Part shown: in pieces, positions 1-5,838 of the stretch
Layout: each line of letters begins with the position of its first letter
Numbering within the stretch: position 1 is the first letter of the stretch
Assembly (NCBI GenBank): GCA_017860765.1
Contig: JAGDMY010000070.1
Coordinates: 1-7,345, forward strand
Direction of reading: 5' to 3'
DNA length: 7,345 nt
Source: Chloroflexota bacterium
Lineage (GTDB): Bacteria > Chloroflexota > Dehalococcoidia > Dehalococcoidales > UBA3254
Made by a program: the position numbers and the translations under genes
Notes under the pieces: generated by a model
What the model was told of the DNA's origin: nothing
The model's database searches: none
Seen by the model: the letters and a program-made list of their open reading frames with translations, nothing else

Positions 1-3000
1 CGGGCGGCTGCAGCTGAAGCCTGGGCCACAGTGTCCGGTATATCTTTGGGACCCTGGCAGCAGCCGGTGACAAAAACACCATCTGTCATAGTCGCAATGG
101 GGTCCAGTTTAGGATGCTTCTCGATAAAGAAGCCATCCGCACCGGTACTGATGTTAAAGACATGGGCCACATTTTTGGCGTCTTTCTGCGCCTCCAGACC
201 GACTCCCAGGATTACCATATCCACCGGCAGGCGCATTTGTTTACCCACCAGGGTATTCTCGAACCTAACAATCAATTTACCCGTCTCCTCCGGCGTTTCC
301 GCAACATCGGTGACTTCGCCGGGCCGGCCGCGATAGAAAATGGTGCCTTCTTTAAGCATCCGGTTATAAAACTCCTCAAACCCCTTTCCGGGGCTCCGGA
401 TATCGATATAGAATTCATACACCTCGGATCCTGGCAGGTGCTCTTTGAGCAAGTGGGTGAATTTCATACTGTACATACAGCAGACCCTGGAGCAATACTC
501 ATGGTAGTTGGAATCCCGACTACCCACGCAGTGGATCACCGCGATGCTTTTAGGTTCCTGACCGTTTTTAAGAAGTATTCGACCGGCGGTGGGCCCGGCG
601 GCACTCACCAGGCGCTCGAACTCCAAACTGGTAATGACGTTGTCCAGCCGACCGTAGCCGTATTTGAACATAGGGGTCGGGTCGAAGGTTTGATATCCCG
701 TGGCCAGAATAATGTTGCCCACCTCCAGCTCTACAATTTCCTCTTTCTGGTCATGGTCAATAGCTTTACGTTCGCAGACTTTCAAACATTCCAGGCATTC
801 CGAACAGACCGCGCAATTCAGGCAACGCCTGGCTTCCCGGACGGCAGACTGCTCATCCAGGCTTATCTCAACTTCGATAAAGGATTTCACCCTCTTGCCG
901 GGCACGATGGCCGGAATGGCCACCCGGGGTTCTCGAGTGATACCCTTTCTGGCGACTTCTTTGACCTTCTCTCTTGCCAGGGGCCGCTCCCCTTTGAGTT
1001 CAAGCCCCCGGAGAAAGCGGTCAATGGATATGGCTGCCTCTTTTCCGGCAGCGATGGCGCTGATTACATCCGAGGGGCCGGAGACGACATCACCCCCGGC
1101 AAAAACCCCCTCCAGTTGGGTTTGTAAAGTGATCGGTTCAACGGTTATGGTCCCATTTTTAGAGGAAGCTAATTCCAAAGGAAGCGAAGAGCTTTCCAGA
1201 GCCTGGCCGACCGCGATGATCAAATTATCGATAGGAATTTCAAATTCGGAGCCCTGGAGCGGCACCGGGCGACGTCGACCGCTGGCGTCCGGCGCCCCCA
1301 ACTCCATGCGGATACATTCCACAGCCGCCAGTTTTCCGTTTTTGGAAATAACCTTCACCGGGTTGGCCAGGAAAACAATTTTTACTCCTTCCTCCTCCAT
1401 CTCCTCGATCTCGCGAGGAATCGCCGGCATCTCGGCGCGGGAGCGGCGGTAAATCAGGTTGACCTCCCTGGCCCCCAGGCGCAGGGCCACCCTGGCGGCG
1501 TCCACCGCCGCATTTCCGCCGCCGACTACGGCCACCCTGTTTCCAATGGACACCGGGGTATGGGAGGCAACCTGGTTCAGGAAGGCGGTGGCATGTATTA
1601 CACCCTCCACCTCTTCTCCCGGTATGCCCATCTTCTGGCTGGCGCCCAGACCGATACCCAGGAAGATAGCTTTAAAGCCCTGCTTTTTAAGCTGGGCCAG
1701 GCTTTTAACCGGGGTGCCGGTGAGAATATCGACTCCCAGTTCCTTAATGAAATTGATTTCATTGTCCAGGATCTCTTTTGGCAGGCGGTACTCGGGAATT
1801 CCCCATCTTAAAAGGCCGCCGGCTTGTGAGGCTGATTCAAAGACGGTGACCGCATAGCCGGCCTGGACCAGGTCGTAAGCGCAGGCCAACCCGGCGGGAC
1901 CGGAACCAACCACGGCGACTTTATCAGTCCGGGTGCGTTTGGGCGGAGTAACTTTCTGGATGCCTGTTTTATACTCATAGTCAGCCATGAAGCGTTTTAA
2001 AGCCCGGATGGCGATGGGCTTGTCAACCTGACCACGTTCACATTCACTTTCGCAGGGATGGGTGCAGACCCGTCCACAGACTCCGGCAAAGGGCATGGTC
2101 CGGCGCAGTACTTCCAGGGCTTCTTTAAATTTACCCTGGGCGATCAGGGTCACATAACCCTGGGTGCTGACGCCGGCCGGACAGACTGCGGAGCAGGGCG
2201 ATTTGCCCCGTTTATCCACTACGAAAGCCCCTGGGACAGCTTGCGGAAAAGCGCGGTAGATGGCCCTCCTCTGGTTTAAGCCGATATCGAACTCAGAGGG
2301 CACGGATACCGGGCAGACCTTGGAGCATTCGCCGCAGCCGGTACACTCTTTGGTACTCACATAGCGGGGTTTCTTTTTTACTTTGACCTTGAAGTTGCCC
2401 ACGAAACCAGAAGTCTCGACTACGTCGCAATAGGTCATTAGCTGAATATTGGGATGGGAGCCGACGGCGGTCATTTTGGGGGTCAGAATACAGGCAGAAC
2501 AGTCCAGTGTCGGGAAAGTCTTGTCAAGCTGAATCATATGTCCCCCGATGCTGGGCTCCCGTTCTACGAGATAGACCTTATGCTCGGAATCGGCAATTTC
2601 CAGAGCGGCCTGGATGCCGGCAATACCGCCGCCGACGATCAGCGTGTTCGGATTTACCGGGACCTCTTTGACCTGTAAAGGCTCCTGATAGTAGACCCGG
2701 CGCACTGCCGCGCTGATCAGGGCTTTAGCTTTCTCGGTGGCCTTTCCCTTGTCCTCGGTGACCCATGAGTCATGTTCACGGATATTAGCCATCTCGAAAA
2801 GGTAGGGGTTCAGGCCAGCCGAAAAAACAGCCCGGCGGAAGGTGGGCTCGTGCATTTGGGGTGAGCAGGAGGCGACCACAACCCGATTGACCCCCAGTTT
2901 CTTGATGTCCTCTTTGATCATTTCCTGACCGGGGTCAGAGCACATGAACTTATATTCACGGGCGACCGTGACCGAGTTCAGGCGACTGGCGAACTCGACT

Positions 3001-3074
3001 GCCGCCGGGACATCTACGGTGCCACCAATATTGCTACCGCAATGGCAGACATAGACACCTATTTTCCTCTCCAT
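1..3074 (-). CDS. hdrA: HdrA-like iron-sulfur flavoprotein with an internal GltD/NfnB-type NAD(P)H oxidoreductase module (partial, runs off left edge)
   Basis: I translated this frame codon by codon: 1024 sense codons, no stop or frameshift. The ATG at 3074-3072 follows AAGGAGG (3085-3079) and begins MERKIGVYVCHCG, the usual HdrA start. Order of parts: HdrA N-terminal domain (1-140; C10, C12, C45, C70); FAD Rossmann motif GGGIAG (148-153), GGHM (177-180) and CSAC (192-195); one [4Fe-4S] set C244/247/250/254; then a GltD-like part with Cys pairs C294/298 and C333/337/341/345, FAD motif GSGPAG (390-395), NAD(P)H motif GGGNAA (518-523) and GGD (660-662); a dense Cys run C751-C767; then the second HdrA half with C849/C861/C865/C866 (HCVGSRD, YCSRVCC) and GCCQGPKDIPDTVAQ near the edge. 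HdrA is the flavin electron-bifurcating/confurcating subunit of Hdr complexes. The GltD part should exchange electrons with NAD(P)H, probably in the cytoplasm. The C-terminus, perhaps with further ferredoxin or MvhD-like domains, lies outside the window. Partner subunits are not visible. Confidence 0.93.
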   Translation of the reverse strand, partial: MERKIGVYVCHCGSNIGGTVDVPAAVEFASRLNSVTVAREYKFMCSDPGQEMIKEDIKKLGVNRVVVASCSPQMHEPTFRRAVFSAGLNPYLFEMANIREHDSWVTEDKGKATEKAKALISAAVRRVYYQEPLQVKEVPVNPNTLIVGGGIAGIQAALEIADSEHKVYLVEREPSIGGHMIQLDKTFPTLDCSACILTPKMTAVGSHPNIQLMTYCDVVETSGFVGNFKVKVKKKPRYVSTKECTGCGECSKVCPVSVPSEFDIGLNQRRAIYRAFPQAVPGAFVVDKRGKSPCSAVCPAGVSTQGYVTLIAQGKFKEALEVLRRTMPFAGVCGRVCTHPCESECERGQVDKPIAIRALKRFMADYEYKTGIQKVTPPKRTRTDKVAVVGSGPAGLACAYDLVQAGYAVTVFESASQAGGLLRWGIPEYRLPKEILDNEINFIKELGVDILTGTPVKSLAQLKKQGFKAIFLGIGLGASQKMGIPGEEVEGVIHATAFLNQVASHTPVSIGNRVAVVGGGNAAVDAARVALRLGAREVNLIYRRSRAEMPAIPREIEEMEEEGVKIVFLANPVKVISKNGKLAAVECIRMELGAPDASGRRRPVPLQGSEFEIPIDNLIIAVGQALESSSLPLELASSKNGTITVEPITLQTQLEGVFAGGDVVSGPSDVISAIAAGKEAAISIDRFLRGLELKGERPLAREKVKEVARKGITREPRVAIPAIVPGKRVKSFIEVEISLDEQSAVREARRCLNCAVCSECLECLKVCERKAIDHDQKEEIVELEVGNIILATGYQTFDPTPMFKYGYGRLDNVITSLEFERLVSAAGPTAGRILLKNGQEPKSIAVIHCVGSRDSNYHEYCSRVCCMYSMKFTHLLKEHLPGSEVYEFYIDIRSPGKGFEEFYNRMLKEGTIFYRGRPGEVTDVAETPEETGKLIVRFENTLVGKQMRLPVDMVILGVGLEAQKDAKNVAHVFNISTGADGFFIEKHPKLDPIATMTDGVFVTGCCQGPKDIPDTVAQASAAAA

Positions 3075-3096
3075 ATGGCCTCCTTGCCAGAAATCA

Positions 3097-3156
3097 CCTG
3101 GTTTTAGACCTGTTGCCAAGGTACCAGGCATATCCGGAGTATAAAGGACATGCCTG
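3097..3156 (-). promoter_or_regulatory. hdrA mRNA leader with two mutually exclusive hairpins
   Basis: In the hdrA transcript, CAGGCAT (3156-3150) can pair with ATGCCTG (3131-3125). The overlapping segment CCTGGT (3128-3123) can instead pair with ACCAGG (3102-3097), enclosing an inner ACCT/AGGT pair (3122-3119 with 3111-3108). The two folds share bases 3125-3128 and so cannot coexist. The second fold ends 11 bases before the Shine-Dalgarno site. This could be a leader switch, but there is no clear U-tract terminator and I do not recognise a known riboswitch. The pairings are seen in the sequence; function is inferred. Confidence 0.3.
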
Positions 3157-3162
3157 CTGAAA

Positions 3163-3182
3163 CGAATATCACATTCGATATT
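3163..3182. repeat. Overlapping inverted repeats at the hdrA transcription start (operator candidate)
   Basis: Two small dyads overlap: CGAAT (3163-3167) with ATTCG (3173-3177), and AATATC (3165-3170) with GATATT (3177-3182). They lie just downstream of the hdrA -10 element, at the predicted transcription start, where a bound repressor would block initiation. The arms are only 5-6 bp, so chance is possible. Confidence 0.3.
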
Positions 3183-3186
3183 AAAT

Positions 3187-3215
3187 AGTGTAATTATTTA
3201 CAAGTAATTTGTCAA
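3187..3215 (-). promoter_or_regulatory. Sigma70-type promoter for hdrA
   Basis: On the minus strand TTGACA (3215-3210) and TACACT (3192-3187) are separated by exactly 17 bases. The -35 is perfect and the -10 matches TATAAT at four of six positions. Predicted start is near 3180, giving a leader of about 105 bases before the ATG at 3074. The setting is AT-rich and correctly oriented. Confidence 0.75.
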
Positions 3216-3224
3216 TACCTAAAT

Positions 3225-3243
3225 AGTTATATACAATTAATTA
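3225..3243 (+). promoter_or_regulatory. AT-rich motif AGTTAT-N5-ATTAATTA, copy 1 (next to hdrA -35)
   Basis: AGTTAT (3225-3230), five bases, then ATTAATTA (3236-3243). The same spaced motif recurs at 5649-5667 upstream of the crp-like promoter. Here it begins 10 bases upstream of the hdrA -35 box. It could be a UP-element-like tract or a shared operator. AT-rich sequence makes coincidence a real possibility. Confidence 0.3.
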
Positions 3244-3260
3244 ACGGTTATGTAATTAAT
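3236..3260. repeat. Inverted repeat ATTAATT-N11-AATTAAT
   Basis: Perfect 7-bp arms at 3236-3242 and 3254-3260 with an 11-base centre, between the two divergent promoters. The arm-to-arm distance of 18 bases is near two helical turns, as in dimeric regulator sites. The low complexity of the arms keeps confidence low. Confidence 0.3.
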
Positions 3261-3275
3261 AAACACACAAAAGGC

Positions 3276-3294
3276 ACTATTTTTAGAAAATAGT
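3276..3294. repeat. Perfect palindrome ACTATTTT-TAG-AAAATAGT upstream of the response regulator promoter
   Basis: Eight-base arms (3276-3283 and 3287-3294) match perfectly around a 3-base centre. The palindrome ends 35 bases upstream of the -35 box at 3330, a classic position for an activator site, possibly for autoregulation by the NarL-type regulator encoded downstream. It is the most symmetric element in the divergent region. Binding protein unknown. Confidence 0.45.
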
Positions 3295-3329
3295 AATGGT
3301 AACTATCTAAATTTAATGGCGCAATTTAC

Positions 3330-3358
3330 TTGAGAACTGTGCCAAAAAGGGGTATTAT
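3330..3358 (+). promoter_or_regulatory. Sigma70-type promoter for the two-component operon
   Basis: TTGAGA (3330-3335) and TATTAT (3353-3358) are 17 bases apart, each with one mismatch to consensus. Predicted start is near 3365, giving a short leader of about 20 bases. AAGGAG (3371-3376) then lies 8 bases before the ATG at 3385. It should drive the regulator and kinase genes together. Confidence 0.75.
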
Positions 3359-3384
3359 ACTCACTGTACAAAGGAGCGCCGTAT

Positions 3385-4050
3385 ATGAGTGATATCAAAA
3401 TAGTCATCGCTGATGACCATACCGTGGTGAGAAAAGGCACACGGCAGATACTGGAGCAAGAAGCGGACTTCAAAGTGGTGGGTGAAGCTGCTGACGGGGA
3501 AGAGGCCGTGCAAATGGTCAGCTCTCTCAATCCCGATATTGCCATTGTCGACATCTCCATGCCGATAATGGATGGCATTGAAGCCACTAAAAGGATCAAA
3601 GCCTCTTCTCCTGCTGTAGCAGTGCTGATCCTCTCGGCCTATGATAATGATGAGTTCGTTTTCGCTTTGTTGGAAGCCGGGGCGGCGGGATATTTGCTTA
3701 AGGACGTCAGCGGGCAGGATATCGTCAACGCCGTCAGGGCGGTCCTGCGGGGTGAATCGGTGCTTCATCCGGTAATAGCCAGAAAAGTTATGGACCGTTT
3801 TTTTCCATTGACCAACGGGAAAAAAGAGACTCCTAAAGTCCTGGGAGACCGCGAATTGGAGGTCCTGCGCCTGGCCAGTGAAGCCTTAAGCAATCAGGCA
3901 ATAGCGGACAATCTGGGGCTCAGTTTACATACCGTAGAGGCGCACATGCGACATATTTTCGGGAAATTGCAAGTTGGCTCGCGAACTGAAGCCGTTCTTT
4001 ATGCTTTGAAACAGGGCTGGATTAATATACATGACACACCTGTAAGCTAA
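3385..4050 (+). CDS. NarL/FixJ-family response regulator (LuxR-type HTH)
   Basis: The 221-residue protein has the normal length and two-domain layout of the NarL family. The receiver domain (about 4-120) shows the acidic pair D10/D11, phospho-acceptor D56 in VDISMP, S84 at the switch position and K106 in GYLLKD, so it should be phosphorylatable. A linker (about 135-150) leads to a LuxR-type helix-turn-helix (about 151-212) with the family signature DRELEVLRLA, NQAIADNLGLS, HTVEAHM and KLQVGSRTEAV. It is predicted to be a cytoplasmic transcription factor that dimerises when phosphorylated. The start is fixed by AAGGAG 8 bases upstream and by a canonical receiver beginning right after the ATG. 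The kinase gene follows after 27 bases and is the obvious partner. Targets are unknown. The divergent hdrA promoter, the downstream crp-like/acyl-CoA synthetase genes and its own promoter are the nearest candidates. Confidence 0.95.
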   Translation: MSDIKIVIADDHTVVRKGTRQILEQEADFKVVGEAADGEEAVQMVSSLNPDIAIVDISMPIMDGIEATKRIKASSPAVAVLILSAYDNDEFVFALLEAGAAGYLLKDVSGQDIVNAVRAVLRGESVLHPVIARKVMDRFFPLTNGKKETPKVLGDRELEVLRLASEALSNQAIADNLGLSLHTVEAHMRHIFGKLQVGSRTEAVLYALKQGWINIHDTPVS

Positions 4051-4067
4051 ATCCCCCTCGGAAGCTT

Positions 4068-4073
4068 GAGGTG
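4068..4073 (+). promoter_or_regulatory. Ribosome binding site supporting the GTG start of the kinase
   Basis: GAGGTG sits 4 bases before the GTG at 4078. The GTG within this motif (4071) is in another frame and there is no better in-frame start nearby, so this site decides a non-ATG start. Confidence 0.6.
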
Positions 4074-4077
4074 AATT

Positions 4078-5526
4078 GTGGCAAGCGCCTGGGTAAAGGT
4101 ATTAACCGGCATAATCCGCAAACCAGGGTCATGGGTTATCCTATTCCTGCTGATTTTTATCTCCTTATTATACTATAGGGATACTCCAGCCGGCCCGACG
4201 TTAATAACCGATTTTTTAGCCAGCATCGGTTTGGTCCGCCATGCCTTTGAAAGGATCCTGTATCTAATTCCGATTTTTTTGTCCGGCCTATTCTTCGGCT
4301 GGAAAAGCTCAATTGCCGCTTCACTGGTATCTCTGTTTTTGATGATTCCCAGGAGTATCTACCTTACGCAATACCAGACCGATGCTCTCTTCGAAACCGG
4401 AGCAGTTTTTATAGTTGGCATTATCCTGGCATTTGCTTTTAGAGCCTTCCACAAAGGATCAGAGCAGCTGGTGAAAAAGCAAGAAGCCCTGCAGAAACTA
4501 AGTGAATCAGAAGCAAAGTACCGGCAGTTGTTTGAGAATGCCCACGATGCCACCTTGATTCATAACCGGGAAGGCCAAATTATGGCCGCCAATAGGACCT
4601 GTTTGGTGCTGACGGGTTATCAATTGGACGAGCTGACCGGTATAAAGATGAATGGGCTGTTATCTGAGGAGAGCAGCCTGGTGGTTGAAGCCATTGAACA
4701 AATTCTGGCGAGCGGCGAAAACACCGACTGGACCACCGAGGTCAGGCTGACGAAAAAGGACCGCAGTGAAGCCCTGGTGCAGATGTCTATCGGAGTAATC
4801 CACACCGGCAGTAATCCGATCGCATTTTTGTGCTCCGTCAGAAATGTTACCGAGCAACGCAGAATACAGGAGAACCTGCAATATTATCTGCAACAGGCTA
4901 CCCGGGCCCAGGAGGAAGAAAGAAAGCGGATCGCTCTCGAATTGCATGATGAGACCATACAGGATTTAATTGTGCTATCCCGCCAGCTGGACGTCCTGGC
5001 TACCAAAGGCAAAGAGATGTCTCCCGAGAATAGCCTGCTCCTTAAGGAGTCGCAGCAGCAGACCAGGAATATTATCCAATCTCTGCGCAATTTAAGCCAG
5101 GACCTGAGGCCGGCCATCCTGGACCGTTTGGGCCTCCTGCCCGCACTGGACCATCTGGCCTCTGAAATGATGAAAATCTCCGGCATTGCCATCCGGGTCC
5201 ATCTAATCGGGGCAGAACTCCATCTTCCTGAAGAAGAGAAGCTGGTACTTTTTCGCATCACCCAGGAAGCACTCCGCAATGTGTGGAAGCATTCCCGGGC
5301 TAACCAGGCGGAGGTTACCGTAGAATTCAGCGAGCAGAAGGTCAGGCTCACCGTCAGGGATGACGGCAAAGGATTTTACCTGCCGGAGAAATGGAATGAG
5401 CTCTCCAAGGACGGTAAGCTGGGTTTGGTAGGAATGCAGGAACGGGCGAGGCTAATTAACGGCCATTTATCGATTGAGTCCGAGCCCGGCAAAGGTACTA
5501 TCGTTACCGTGGAGGCTTTGGTCTAG
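4078..5526 (+). CDS. Membrane-bound PAS-domain sensor histidine kinase (HisKA_3/NarX-like)
   Basis: A 482-residue protein with a GTG start. Four hydrophobic segments (about 18-33, 58-74, 77-91, 106-124) form a compact membrane region with only short loops, so no sizeable extracellular sensor domain is present. A charged helical linker leads to a PAS domain (about 142-260: KYRQLFENAHDATLI, AANRTCLVLTGY), then a second coiled stretch. The HisKA_3 dimerisation domain has the phosphorylatable histidine H290 in ERKRIALELHDE and the family signature DLRPAILDRLGLLPAL. The HATPase_c domain has the N-box N401 (QEALRNVWKHS), the G1 motif DDGKGF (428-433) and GLVGMQERA. All catalytic motifs look intact. 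HisKA_3 kinases pair with NarL-type regulators, matching the gene directly upstream. The PAS domain is the likely sensor, but cofactor and signal cannot be read from sequence. Confidence 0.94.
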   Translation: MASAWVKVLTGIIRKPGSWVILFLLIFISLLYYRDTPAGPTLITDFLASIGLVRHAFERILYLIPIFLSGLFFGWKSSIAASLVSLFLMIPRSIYLTQYQTDALFETGAVFIVGIILAFAFRAFHKGSEQLVKKQEALQKLSESEAKYRQLFENAHDATLIHNREGQIMAANRTCLVLTGYQLDELTGIKMNGLLSEESSLVVEAIEQILASGENTDWTTEVRLTKKDRSEALVQMSIGVIHTGSNPIAFLCSVRNVTEQRRIQENLQYYLQQATRAQEEERKRIALELHDETIQDLIVLSRQLDVLATKGKEMSPENSLLLKESQQQTRNIIQSLRNLSQDLRPAILDRLGLLPALDHLASEMMKISGIAIRVHLIGAELHLPEEEKLVLFRITQEALRNVWKHSRANQAEVTVEFSEQKVRLTVRDDGKGFYLPEKWNELSKDGKLGLVGMQERARLINGHLSIESEPGKGTIVTVEALV

Positions 5527-5540
5527 GGCTTTTTCCAGCG

Positions 5541-5589
5541 GCATCCCCGGGTAACCAGGCATTTGCCCGATTGGCATCCGGGTGCTTTT
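5541..5589 (+). terminator. Possible intrinsic terminator after the two-component operon
   Basis: Shortly after the kinase stop codon, GCATCC (5541-5546) can pair with GGGTGC (5580-5585), one G-U included, around an inner CGGG/CCCG stem (5548-5551 with 5566-5569). A shorter alternative is CCCG (5566-5569) with CGGG (5579-5582). TTTT (5586-5589) follows. The stem is interrupted and the T-run short. Location supports a terminator; structure is only moderately convincing. Confidence 0.35.
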
Positions 5590-5648
5590 CTCACTTTTAG
5601 CAAGGACCCTGAAATAGGGCAGAGACCCTCTTATTTTCCTAAAAATAT

Positions 5649-5667
5649 AGTTATTATTGATTAATTA
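5649..5667 (+). promoter_or_regulatory. AT-rich motif AGTTAT-N5-ATTAATTA, copy 2 (upstream of crp-like promoter)
   Basis: AGTTAT (5649-5654) and ATTAATTA (5660-5667) repeat, with the same 5-base spacing, the element at 3225-3243 beside the hdrA promoter. This copy ends 17 bases before the -35 box. The two sites also share the 9-mer TTATATACA (5665-5673 and 3227-3235), though at different offsets. Confidence 0.3.
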
Positions 5668-5684
5668 TATACACTAATAAACCC

Positions 5685-5713
5685 TTGACAAAAGCATTAT
5701 TTATAACTATAAT
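5685..5713 (+). promoter_or_regulatory. Perfect-consensus sigma70-type promoter for the crp-like/acyl-CoA synthetase operon
   Basis: TTGACA (5685-5690), a 17-base spacer and TATAAT (5708-5713) match the bacterial consensus at all twelve positions. Predicted start is near 5720, about 119 bases before the ATG at 5839. So strong a core promoter in front of a regulatory-type gene suggests control comes after initiation (leader RNA) or by repression. Confidence 0.85.
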
Positions 5714-5728
5714 CTTACTATAAAGATA

Positions 5729-5807
5729 TTCGTATATGACGGCGAGCGAGGTGAAGCTGGCGTCGGAAGGGCCGCAGGGGCAGCGGCCGACTTGATTTTT
5801 ATACGGA
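5729..5807 (+). promoter_or_regulatory. Structured 5' leader, three-stem junction (candidate cis-regulatory RNA)
   Basis: A GC-rich block inside an AT-rich leader. Closing stem: 5729-5736 (TTCGTATA) pairs with 5800-5807 (TATACGGA), 8 bp with one G-U. Inside are hairpin A, GACG (5738-5741) with CGTC (5761-5764) and an inner AGC/GCT, and hairpin B, GGCCGC (5770-5775) with GCGGCC (5783-5788) around a 7-base loop. Hairpin B is followed three bases later by TTGATTTTT, an imperfect U-tract, so it could act as an attenuator when the closing stem is open. GTC (5762-5764) can alternatively extend hairpin B by pairing with GAC (5789-5791). It matches no riboswitch class I can recall. A 19-codon ORF (5736-5795) overlaps it. 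Folding was done by eye. Confidence 0.4.
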
Positions 5808-5838
5808 ACATAACGTTTAAGATGCAGGAGGAGGAATA

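Noticed and set aside
114..1127. A 337-codon open frame on the plus strand, and others at 31-336, 700-1452, 1459-1857, 1560-1811, 2058-2279 and 2454-2678
   Set aside because: All lie antisense to the continuous minus-strand HdrA-GltD frame, whose translation is full of recognised motifs. Their predicted proteins resemble no family and lack ribosome binding sites.
3303..3768. Minus-strand open frames of 98 and 135 codons over the response regulator start
   Set aside because: They are antisense to a clear NarL-family gene and show no recognisable domain or ribosome binding site.
4359..5369. Minus-strand open frames of 61-161 codons inside the kinase gene
   Set aside because: They are antisense to PAS, HisKA_3 and HATPase motifs, with serine/arginine-rich shadow composition and no start signals.
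5605..5634. CCCT/AGGG and AGGG/CCCT alternatives after the kinase gene as a second terminator
   Set aside because: Only 4-bp stems with a broken T-tract (CTTATTTT). Too weak to annotate separately.
5652..5668. TTGAT near 5657-5661 as half of an FNR/CRP box
   Set aside because: The second half-site ATCAA is not present at the required spacing (TATAT is found instead), so no FNR-type site is supported.
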